From the NCBI GenBank assembly GCA_946811185.2, contig OX328109.1:19256255-19320254 (forward strand): a stretch of 64,000 nucleotides of DNA. Reading direction: 5' to 3'. Both the position numbers and the translations under genes were made by a program. Origin of the DNA: Hippopus hippopus. Lineage: Eukaryota; Mollusca; Bivalvia; Cardiida; Cardiidae. Positions 52,219 through 61,814 of the stretch are shown piece after piece; the first letter of the stretch is position 1; each line of letters opens with the position of its first letter. The notes beneath the pieces were generated by a model, which ran no database searches, was not told the origin of the DNA, and was given only the letters and a program-made list of their open reading frames with translations.

Positions 52219-53792
52219 TTTTAGCTCACCTGAGCACAAAGTGCTCAAGATGAGCTTTTGTGATTATGCTGTGCTTTCTCTCTCGAGCATTGTCCATCGT
52301 CCAGGCGCCAACACTGACCTTGGGTATTGATCGCAAAGTGCTCAAGATGAGCTTTTGTGATTGTGCAGTGTCCTTCCTCCCTCGAGCATTGTCCATCGTC
52401 CAGGCGCCAACATTGACTTCGTGTGCTCTTTAAAGGCCACATTATCAATCATTTACTCATGAAACGTGGTCGGAATGTTTGTCTTTATAATATCTTGGAC
52501 AAGTCTGAAATTGGGTCATGTCAGGTCAAAAAGTATGTCACTTGGCTACACCATAGTAAAGCCTTGTGTGCACTCTAGAGGCCACATTTTCAGCCCGATA
52601 CTCTTGAAACTTGGTCAGAATGTTTGTCTTGATGATATATGGGACAAGTTGGAAATTGGGTCATATCAGTCAAAAATTTGGTCACAGAGTCAAATCTGAG
52701 AAAAAACTTGTATGCAGTCAAGAAGCCATATTTATAGCCCGATACTCTTGAAACTTGGTTAGAATGTTTGTCTTGATAAGGTATGGGACAAGTTTGAAAT
52801 TGGGTCACATTCCGTCAAAAAGTGCATCACTGGACTAAATCTTACAAAAACGTGGTGTGCTCTCTAGAGGCTGCATTTTGAGCCTGATACTCTTGAAATT
52901 TGGTCAAAGTGTTTGTCTTGATGATATCTCACTCAAGTTCAAAATTGGATCATGTTGTGTCAAAAAGTAGGTCACTGGGCCAGTTCTTAGATAAACCTTG
53001 TGTACTCTCTAGAGGCCACATTATAAGCCAGATTGTCATGAATTTTGGTCAGAATGTTTTTCTTGCTGATATCTTGGACAAATTTGAAATAAGACATGTC
53101 AGGTCAAAAGTATGTCACTGGGAAAAATCTTAGAAAACCTTGTCTGCTATCTAGAGGCCGCAATTCAGACTGATACTCACGAAAGTAGGTCATATAGTTT
53201 GTCTTGATGATTATCAGACAAGTGTGAAAATGAGTCATGTCGGGTCAAAAAGAAGTTCATTGGGCCAAATCTTCGTAAAACCTTGTGTGCACAGTAGAGA
53301 CTACATTTTCAGCCTGTTTCTCATGAAGAGTGGTCAGAATGTACGTCTTGATGATATCTCAGACAAGTTCGAAATTTGGTCATGTCGGGTCAAAAATTAG
53401 ATCAGGGTCAAATCTTTAGATAAACTTTGTGTGCATTCTAGAGGCCACACTTTCAGCCTGATACTCCTTAAATTTGGTGAGAGTATTTGTTCTGATGATA
53501 TCTTGGATCAGTTCGAAATCGGGTTACGCAGGGTCAAAAAATAAGTCACTAGGCCAAATCTTAGAAAAACCTTGTGTGCACCGTAGAGGCCACATTTTCA
53601 GCTTGAAACTCTTGACACTTTTTCAGAATGTTGTCTTGATAACATCTTGGACAAGTTCAAAATAGGACTATGTCGGGTCGAAAAGTAGGTCACTTACACT
53701 CATACTTCATTAAAACAAGAATCTTTTCAGCTTTATCATCTGTAGATGACTGTACTCGGGTGAGCGCTTTAGGGCTAATGACCCTTTTGTTT
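52219..53792 (+). mobile_element. AGCTCACCTGAGC element, second copy, ~9 diverged 145-bp units
   Basis: TTTAGCTCACCTGAGCACAA at left; GGTGAGCGCTTTAGGGCTAA at right. Units hold TTGGTCAGAATGTTTGTCTT and CTCTAGAGGCCACATTTTCA but differ more from each other than in 44101-45859, so it is older. The left flank carries a ~95-bp duplication (GTGCTCAAGATGAGCTTTTG twice). Confidence 0.8.
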
Positions 53793-54084
53793 CCTTTAAT
53801 CCTTATCTGCTGAATATAGATTGTTTTCAGCTTCAAAATTGCCATTTGATAGTGAATCTAGTAAAACCATTACAGAGAGGCTGAAAGCGTAGATCGAGAT
53901 CGGACTGCTTGTATGTGCACTTAACTTAACTAATACTTAACCTATGATCTCCAGAATCAAATTGCAAGAGATCTAGTTGAAATCATTGTTGCAAAGGAGA
54001 AAATACTGGTAGGAAGCGATTCCTTTATTGTCACCATGCTTTCATGTACCAACAAGTATTAACGCGTAGCTCTTGTAAACCCTT

Positions 54085-54265
54085 TAAGTGCTGAGTAAAC
54101 AAAGTAGAAACATTCAGTCCGGAATAAAACGTCCAAATAACCACTGTTTCAAGGCTGCTTATGGCCAGAATCGCTGAACATAGCGGACAGTGTAGATCAA
54201 AGATCAGACTGATCTTGATCTATACTGGCAGCAAAAGCAACTATTGTTGTGAAAGGTGCTAAGGT
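54085..54265 (+). repeat. GATCAGACTG MITE copy
   Basis: CCTTTAAGTGCTGAGTAAAC, then GTGTAGATCAAAGATCAGAC and CTGATCTTGATCTATACTGG, ending AAAGGTGCTAAGG. Confidence 0.65.
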
Positions 54266-54447
54266 TCAAGTAGTCACAATTCTCATAGATGTTTTTATAG
54301 TCACATTCTGCAAACTTGTTCCAGGAATTTATGAGATTCATGATAAGATGCACCAAACACTGCTGCTGTCACATGGGTAAATACAATGGTCAGTAATGTT
54401 TTCAAACTACGTGTTAGTTTTAAACTTTAAATCTTGATACTGACTGC

Positions 54448-54673
54448 TTCAACTCTTTACCAAACAAAACCATGTTTTGATGACCCAGAAGGAAAAGGGT
54501 TTTAATTGTTGTAAGAAATGGAGAAAATGCTGGTAACCAGCATTTTCTTTTTTTCCCACAATGTTCTTCATCTTTTGTAGGACAAATTCACACAGTTAAG
54601 CCATATTTAATTTGTCTTCTGCAAATGCTTTCAAAGTGGGCAAGTGTAATAAATTGTCGTCTTCCGAAGAGTT
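54448..54673 (-). repeat. TTAA hairpin MITE copy
   Basis: TTCAACTCTTTACCAAACAA to TTCCGAAGAGTT. Confidence 0.75.
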
Positions 54674-54708
54674 CAAACAAGATGCCTTATCCAGACGAAA
54701 GTCCTGTT

Positions 54709-54933
54709 TTAACTCTTCTCCATACAGTTTTATGGACCCTAAGGAAAGTGCCTTTTGAAAACCTTGTAGGAAAAAGACAAAATACTGGTAACCAGGATGT
54801 CTTGCTTTTTCTACAAGGCTTTCTACACTTTCACAGACAATTACCATTTTTGAGACTAAAATTGATATGTTCGTCTGCTAATGCTTTCAATGTGGAAAAG
54901 TAAAAAAAGCTGTGTCGTTTGATAAAGAGTTAA
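54709..54933 (-). repeat. TTAA hairpin MITE copy
   Basis: TTAACTCTTCTCCATACAGT to TTTGATAAAGAGTTAA. The hairpin is imperfect. Confidence 0.72.
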
Positions 54934-55004
54934 ACCACAGAACTTTTCTTTGAGGAAATTACTATAATTCTGGACAGTTCGAAAATATCCTGTACAGTAA
55001 TAAG

Positions 55005-55203
55005 TTAACTCTTTCAGTACCAAATGTATGAACTGGACCCCTATAAACAATCCAAAAATACAATCGATGTAGAATACATGTATCTTGTAGGCGGCTTAGC
55101 CTACAAGCAGACGGTATAGATTATAGATCAGACTGCTTGTTCTGTGCAGTCTGATCTTGATCTGGAAAAGCCTCTGTTTTTGCCTGTGGCGCTAAAAGGA
55201 TTC
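55005..55203 (+). repeat. GATCAGACTG MITE copy
   Basis: TTAACTCTTTCAGTACCAAA to TGGCGCTAAAAGGATT. Arms TATAGATCAGACTGCTTG and GCAGTCTGATCTTGATCT. Confidence 0.7.
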
Positions 55204-55589
55204 AACTGAAGTGATCTGAAAAATTGCATGGTGCATTGCCATACAAAACATTGTAAAATATACATCTCAGAATGCTTCAAAAAGACGTATCTAGATGGGG
55301 CATCGAAAGTCTGTGTGGTTGAATGGAAGTGGCCTGGAACTTGAATAGGGCAAACAAAATAATCTGTGTTTTCGCTGATTTATTGAGATGAGGCAGGTAG
55401 ATGTTGGTCGGTAGGAAGAGGGAACTTTTTTTCTGTATTATTTTTCACAGGCGAAAAATACTGAGTTGATATGAGACTTGTTTTGGTTGAAATTCTTTTG
55501 TTCTTCTTCAATTTTGGTTCGGTCGTGAACAAAAGCAAAGTCGTGGGGTTGGGATCGGTCTAGTTAACGGAAACATAGGGCCCTAGTTA

Positions 55590-55836
55590 TTAGCTCGGCT
55601 GTATTCGTAGAAAAAGTCGAGGTAAGGTCATAGCCGTGACGTCATCTTCCCGTGCGTCGTCATGCAAAAACTTTGACCTTTTATAATGTCCCTGTCATTC
55701 CTGGAGATATTTACTTCAAATTCGGGACTAGTTCTTAACTATAAAAATGGGTATAATACATAATAGTGAAAATTAATCTGTGTCTGAAAGCAACTGCAGC
55801 CGAACGATAGCACCTGCATGCGGTGCTCTTGTTTTA
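55590..55836 (+). mobile_element. short element with TTAGCTCGGCT end and GGTGCTCTTGTTTT tail
   Basis: TTAGCTCGGCTGTATTCG to CACCTGCATGCGGTGCTCTT. The hairpin at the right end resembles Helitron-type termini. Tentative. Confidence 0.45.
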
Positions 55837-56236
55837 GACCAGAATGGTAAACGGGCTGAGTGTGTGTGGGTGCTCTCTATCTCTCTCTGTCATCTAAACA
55901 CAGAAGATGGTGTTGTAAAGATGTTATGTTAATCATGTAAGTTTTTATATTTAAAAAATGAATAAAAAGAGATACAAATTATTGTCATGTCGCACTTTTT
56001 CTTTTGTTCGTTGTCCCTCATGTATCAGCTTCTTGCACGATGTTTGTTTCACAATACTTCTTTACGTTTCACTTGCGTTTCCATAATCTTAACTCGGCAC
56101 CAAATATATAAACTCGGCGGCTGATAATACAATCCATTGAACCAAGAAAGATTCTGTCTTGTAGGCTTGACTAAACAAGGGCACGGTAAAGATTCAAGAT
56201 CAGACTGCAGGTTCGGAATCCTTTGGGAAACAAGGG

Positions 56237-56465
56237 TTAACTCGTTACCAAACGACGAAATTTTAGACTTGTCCAAATTGAAAGCATTTGCAGACGACAA
56301 AGTAAGCGTGACTCAAAAATTGAAACTTGATTTTGGAAGAGTAGAAAACATTGTGGGAAAAGGAGAAAATGCTGGTTACCAGCATTTTCTCCTTTTACCA
56401 CAATATTTTCAGAAGGCCTCTTTCTCAGGGTCGTTAAAACCATGGATTGTTTGGTAAAGGGTTAA
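56237..56465 (+). repeat. TTAA hairpin MITE copy, near-intact
   Basis: TTAACTCGTTACCAAACGAC to TTGGTAAAGGGTTAA, 229 bp, with hairpin. It shares its last TTAA with the next copy. Confidence 0.88.
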
Positions 56466-56647
56466 CTCTTTACCGAAAAACAAAATTTTGCACTCGTCCA
56501 AATCAAAAGCATTTGCAGGCGACAAATTCAGTATGGCTCAGAAGAGGGATTTGTCTTTAAAAAGGTAGAAAACATTGTGGAAAAAGGGGAGAATGTTGGT
56601 TACCAGCATTTTCTCATGAACTCAAGATTGTTTGGTATTAGGGTAAA
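56462..56647 (+). repeat. TTAA hairpin MITE copy with right-arm deletion
   Basis: TTAACTCTTTACCGAAAAAC to TTTGGTATTAGGGTAA. CAGCATTTTCTC runs straight into ATGAACTCAAG. Confidence 0.78.
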
Positions 56648-57052
56648 AGACTCGTGATATTTCTCGAGTCTTGATGACGTTTGGTGTACAGCCGTATTTT
56701 CAAATTCATTTGTTAATGACAAACTGTAACAAACCCAAATCGTGACCCCGACCCTGACTAACTTGTGAAGAACCACCAGTCGTGACCTTTTTGTACTCGT
56801 TTGTACTTTTCAAAGGAGAAAATTCTGTTATGAATCGGTAACACGAAATTCAATTCTATGATTGAATTGGGGAATCCAAATTACTTACTGATAAGCACAC
56901 CTTCCAAGCCAATCGTATGTATACGCAGAATGAAATCTTTTTTTCGGACCTACTTATTCTTTCTTCCAACCCCCACATCGCGGCATGGCAGATCTAATAC
57001 TAACCAACTGGAATGCGAAATGTAACGTTCTTGACGTACTGGGTCTAGCAAA

Positions 57053-57250
57053 GGAATCTTTGCCCGACGGCAAAATTTTAGACAGGTTAAAACTGAAAAC
57101 ATTTGCATATGTATTTCAAACGATGAGCCCTGTCTCTGAAAGGATTGAAAACGTTGTTTTGGTTATCATCATTTTCTCGTTTTCCAACAATGTTTTCCAA
57201 AGCCATCTTCCCCAAACTCGTTAAAAAGGGATTGTTCGGTGAAGGGTTGA
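57053..57250 (+). repeat. TTAA hairpin MITE copy, diverged
   Basis: AATCTTTGCCCGACGGCAAA to GTTCGGTGAAGGGTTG. Confidence 0.65.
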
Positions 57251-57394
57251 TTTTAAAAATTCATGGCTGGCACTATTTCATCAAATATCGGACAAAGCAG
57301 ATACATACGCTGATTGTGACATACATAGTCCACAAAGACACCAAGGTTATCAGAATCATGTCTTTCATACATCTACCTAGGTTACAGTTTGCCT

Positions 57395-58470
57395 GTGCAT
57401 GAGCGGCCATACAACGCACGTATCTCTCTGGCCCTCGGTACGGCGGCCGTACAGTTATCGTCCGGATTTACGGTCGACGTAGCCTCTACGATTTTGTTTA
57501 ACTCCAGACAAGGACAAATCTTACGAGAAATTGCAAGCCTTTACCCTACATTTACACCATGTTCCCGGCAGCTACGGCAGCCCCGTTTGTCCGAAACGTG
57601 GTGTGCCGTGAGATTTTGTTCATTTTTTCTCCATTTACCAAGTTTATGAAAGTCTCTTTACGGTACCTCACGGTATCCGTGACAAGCCGAAGGGAACCCT
57701 ACGTTTACACCATATTCCCAGCAGCCACTGTTCTGGCAACCGTGGACAAAACGGGATTGACGTAATACAACGCAGAGGAACAGGATGAGCAAATTTGTCA
57801 GACGGTGATCGCCGCGATTGCCGTGCCAGATTTTTTGACTGTCAAAAAAAAAATTGCCACGGCAGGCCGGGTGCTGATGAGAAACCTTACAGAACGTAGC
57901 GGAACGGGTTGATTGTTGCGTTCTACACCGGCCTGATCGATACCTGTGAAAAATGGGCCTCCACGTCCAAACAAGGATCGTCTCTGAGTCTTGTTACGGC
58001 TTGTTACCTGCTGATAAGTTCTGATTCGATCAAGTTTGCTTATCCCGTTCCTCTGCGTTGTATTACGTCAATCCCGTTTTGTCCACGGTTGTCAGAAACG
58101 GGCCTGCCGTGGCTGCCGGGAACATGGTGTAAACGTAGGGTTAGACACGTGGTAGCATCGATCGGAGACCGTGCAATGATCGTGCGAACAATGCACGATT
58201 CTTGGTTGATTTTGGCCCCAGAAAATCGCATGATAAACGTATCTGCCCCTCTCTGGACTATCGCAAGGTTCCCGCACGATGTCCATACGTTTTCCATACC
58301 CTCTCCATACGATATCCGTACGACTTTGTCCCTGTTTATCGCCGAAAAACAGCACAAGAAATCGCACGATGCTCGTATGAAACACATCAACTTCTTATGC
58401 CTGAAAAATCGTACGGAAAACCGCAGACAAAACAAATCGTTCAGCACCTGTAGCAAATGCAAGCTAAGCT
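57395..58470. mobile_element. CG-oligomer foldback element
   Basis: Unusually GC- and CG-rich for the window. Arms 57692-57790 and 58022-58140 are inverted (ACGGGATTGACGTAATACAA against TTGTATTACGTCAATCCCGT; also ACACCAT/ATGGTGT blocks). 57545-57605 is another inverse of 58080-58140. The rest is built of CGTACG, GCACGAT and CCATACG oligomers. The overlapping open frames on both strands follow from this composition and are not genes. Confidence 0.6.
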
Positions 58471-58880
58471 AGGCATTAATTTCTAATTCCATGTTTGTAG
58501 CAGACGACTCTGAAAGCATCCTAATTAAATAGAGACAATCAACATAAAAGTGATAAATAAAGGTTAGCGACAAGAAAAAGGCTAACACATGATGATAGCA
58601 AAAGGAAAAACTGCTCTTTTTTGAGCAATTAGATCTACCCATTGGCCACATTACTTCCAAAAGTTAAGTGATAAGCTGCCACACGGCAAAGGGCGTCTGC
58701 GAAAGGTCACGAGTTGAGAGGAAAAGAAGAGACCGTGTACTATTAATACAACACTTATTTCAAGGTTATGCCAGCCAAGGTCATTACGGAAACAAATCAA
58801 CAAAACGTGTTTTTGAAAGCATGCTCTCTTGACTTTAAAGGTCGCGGTCTTTGTGAGATCGTTTGTCGCAGTTCATAAGG
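58471..58880. other. intergenic, no feature seen
   Basis: No repeat family or open frame of note. Confidence 0.5.
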
Positions 58881-59612
58881 TTAAAGCCATGGTCACATTT
58901 ACGTTCATGCACGTAGTTGTCCGTAGTTCATTTCAAATGTAGTCTGCCGCAGTGCTACTACAGTCAACTACGTTGAAGTACGTTCAAAGTAGGTTCAAAC
59001 TTGGCAATATAGAAAGTCTAAGTAGGTTGAACTACGTGTAAGTACGGTTAACTACATTCAACTGCATGCAAAGTGGCTAGGGTTAACTAGGGTAGTACTA
59101 CGTCAAACTACGATTTACTACGTTAAACTACGTATAAACTACGTCCTAAGTACGCACAACTACGGTAAATGAAGGTCAACTGCGTTCAGCTACGGTAAAA
59201 CGTTGTAATTGTGCCTGCTCAGTACGGGTAAGCTGCAGTCATTGTATTTTAACCGCTGTCACACCTTACGTAGTTGACCGTAATGGGGAATTACCGTAGT
59301 TGGCCGTAGTTGAACGTATTTAAAACACTATGCTTAAGTAGGGTCAATTACGGTTAACTACGGTCAAATACGTTCAAATTACGGTCACAGTAGGGATAGA
59401 ACATCGTAGTTAACCGCAACAAATTTTTGGACATGTTCAAAAATTATGCGCTTACTACGGGCAAACCGTATGTTTAAACTACGTTCATTACTACGTTGAA
59501 CTACGGCTTTCTACGTTAACTACGATCAACTACGTTTAATAAGGTCAACTAAGGCCATCTACGGTCATTCCCCACTACGGTTAACTATGTAAGGTGTGAC
59601 CACGGCTTTAAA
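58881..59612. mobile_element. ACTACG-oligomer foldback element
   Basis: Ends TTAAAGCCATGGTCACATTT and GGTGTGACCACGGCTTTAA are inverted repeats including TTAA. The 730-bp body is almost wholly variants of AACTACGTT and GTAGTTNACC. A copy of the end motif (GTCACACCTTACGTAGTTGA) also sits internally near 59258. No coding capacity. Confidence 0.8.
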
Positions 59613-59775
59613 AGGGAACAAAGTAATTAGGCTTACCGAAGTTATGTGTCTCAAACTGGTAAAACATTGCAAACAATAGTCAACTTATTTGCTACAGATG
59701 TAGGCCTATGGGTCGAAAAAACAACGCTGAGGTGGCAAGCACGCAATCACTCTGTCAGCAGCTAGCTCTTGCACT

Positions 59776-59999
59776 TTTACTGAGTGACAAAATTCTCAAG
59801 TTGTTCATACTGAAAGCTTTTTCAGACGACAACTTCAATACGGCGCTCAATATGCAGAAACTGTCTTTGAGAGGTAGAAAAAAATGTAAGAAATAGAGAA
59901 AATGCTGGCTAACAGCATTTCCTCTTTTTTCCCTATAATGTTTTAAAAGTTTTCTACCTCAAGGTCGTTCAAATAGCAGATAGTTCGGTAGAGGGTTAA
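59776..59999 (+). repeat. TTAA hairpin MITE copy, diverged
   Basis: GAGTGACAAAATTCTCAAGT to TTCGGTAGAGGGTTAA. Confidence 0.68.
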
Positions 60000-60024
60000 C
60001 CTCATGTTGACATAATAATTCGCT

Positions 60025-60277
60025 TGCAACACGCGAAAAGGGGCATTCGGACATTTGCGTAAAGTGTCGTCTAGGATCGGCCTGCGCAGTCCGCACAGGC
60101 TAATCCGAGACGGCACTTTACGACTAAATTAGATTTTGTGATACAGTAGTGTTGCGCAAAACAGAAAATTACATGAAAACGGAAAGTGTCGTCTCGGATT
60201 AGCCTGCGCGGACTGCGCAGGCTGATCCGAACCGACACTTTACGCAAATGTCCGAATGCCCCTTTTCGCGTGTTGCA
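60025..60277. repeat. 253-bp palindromic MITE
   Basis: Outer arms TGCAACACGCGAAAAGGGGC and GCCCCTTTTCGCGTGTTGCA are exact inverses and continue almost without mismatch for about 40 bp. Inner GCCTGCGCAGTCCGCACAGG blocks are themselves palindromic. Confidence 0.88.
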
Positions 60278-60310
60278 GGCCAATTATAAAGCATTTATCA
60301 CAGATAGGAT

Positions 60311-60537
60311 TTAAGTCTTTACCAGACGACAAAATTTGAGACTTGTCCAAATTAACAGCATTTGAAAGGGACTAAGTATAAGTGACTCAAAAACTTAAAA
60401 TTGTCTTTGGAAGGGTAGAAAACATTGTGGGAAAAAGAGAAAATGCTTGTTACTAGTAATTTCTCCTTTTCCCACAGTTCTTTTAAAGCTTTCTTAATCA
60501 ACGTTGTTAACACCCGTGGTTGTGTGGTAATGGGTTG
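60311..60537 (+). repeat. TTAA hairpin MITE copy
   Basis: TTTAAGTCTTTACCAGACGA to GTGTGGTAATGGGTTG. Confidence 0.78.
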
Positions 60538-61164
60538 ATACATCGTGTCAAATAGAAAAATCGCGGGTAACCAATATTTTCCTATCTATCTACAATTATT
60601 ATTCTTATCTTCACGATTTTTTTTTTGCCGTCAGTAGACATCGAACCTGGGTTTCTTAAACACAGAATCAACGCCTTAATCTAAATGCATCAAGGATCCC
60701 TTGATATTCTACTGAAATGGTTGGAAAATTAACGGATAAGAAGTTCTTATACATAAAGAATGTGTAAACGTTGGACAAAATTAGAGAAGCCTCCTTTTGC
60801 CACAATGTTTTCGATCAGTCGTTTGTTCCAAGACCGAAAAAAGTCGTCAACGAGAGGTGGTGTTCATACGAACAGGGCAAGTCCTACAGACTGACTTCTG
60901 AATACACTGGCAGGAGTGTGAGGGTTTGGTCGATTGTTTGGACTTGAATCTCGTGATAAGTGCCACATTCAACCATCGAGATTACAGATCGAGCTTTTAG
61001 TAGATTTTTTAATCATCATTTTTCCGGGAAGATATTTAGAAGAAAGCAAACAGAAACATTTAGAAACTTTTTTCTTTTTCTATATCATAAAAGCAATTTT
61101 CATAAAGATGAAATGGACGTAATGCACAGTGTTGTTTTTGTTGAAACCGATCAAGTAAATGTCA
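60538..61164. other. 3' flank of the secreted gene, no further gene
   Basis: A weak SINE-head fragment lies near 60630-60690. The remainder includes the presumed 3'UTR of the minus-strand Tyr-rich gene. I did not identify its poly(A) signal with confidence. Confidence 0.4.
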
Positions 61165-61814
61165 TCAACCACGAGAGACTTTTCCAGCAATCACTCCAAC
61201 TAAAGCTGCTCCAAGAAGTCCTTTTGCTAAACTACGCCCAGTTCCTCCCAGAAATCCTTTATTTTGTTGTCTGTATGCTGGATAATGGTAAGGGCCTGGG
61301 TGATGGTAGTAAGGATGGTATGGCACACCATGATAGTGCCCATAAACCGGATATCTTGGCCGGTACATCGGACCTCCCTGATAAACAGGAACCGGATACT
61401 GTTGCATTACGGGTCCCCCGGCCCAGTATCGAGGGTCAAAAGCCGGGTACTGGTCATCGTAAGCGTTGTATCCGGTATGCTGGTACCCGAACTGTTGAGG
61501 ATAGTATTGTTGTTGATATGGATATTGCTGATAACCATAAGGGTATGACGAGGGATATTGTTGATACTGTGGAGCTTGTCCTGACCAGTAGTCTCCATGA
61601 ACTGGCTGATTTATGTAGGATCCTAAAACGCCAGGCGTAGGGCGATCAGAATATCCTTTAGAAATAGTCCCGACGTCGTAAAGTCCGGGATTAACTGGGG
61701 CATAGGTGTTTAAAGAGCTTTGTTGTACAGCAAACTGGTTTCCTCCAAATGTATTCCCTCTAAATTGTGCCGAATTATCGTTCGAGAAGGAATTTGAGTT
61801 GATAAACTGTGCAT
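61165..61814 (-). CDS. secreted Tyr-rich protein exon 2
   Basis: 650 bp encoding residues 33-248 and TGA. The acceptor is TTTTTTATTTCAG. The exon is open throughout, richer in GC than its surroundings, and shows codon-scale Tyr/Gln/Pro periodicity. Confidence 0.85.

Noticed and set aside
57909..58472. 187-codon plus-strand frame and overlapping minus frames
   Set aside because: They lie in a CG-rich inverted-repeat island; frames are open on both strands and show no domain or splice context.
60960..61640. 226-codon open frame on the plus strand
   Set aside because: It is the antisense shadow of the Tyr-rich minus-strand exon, whose signal peptide, splice phase and composition are far better supported.
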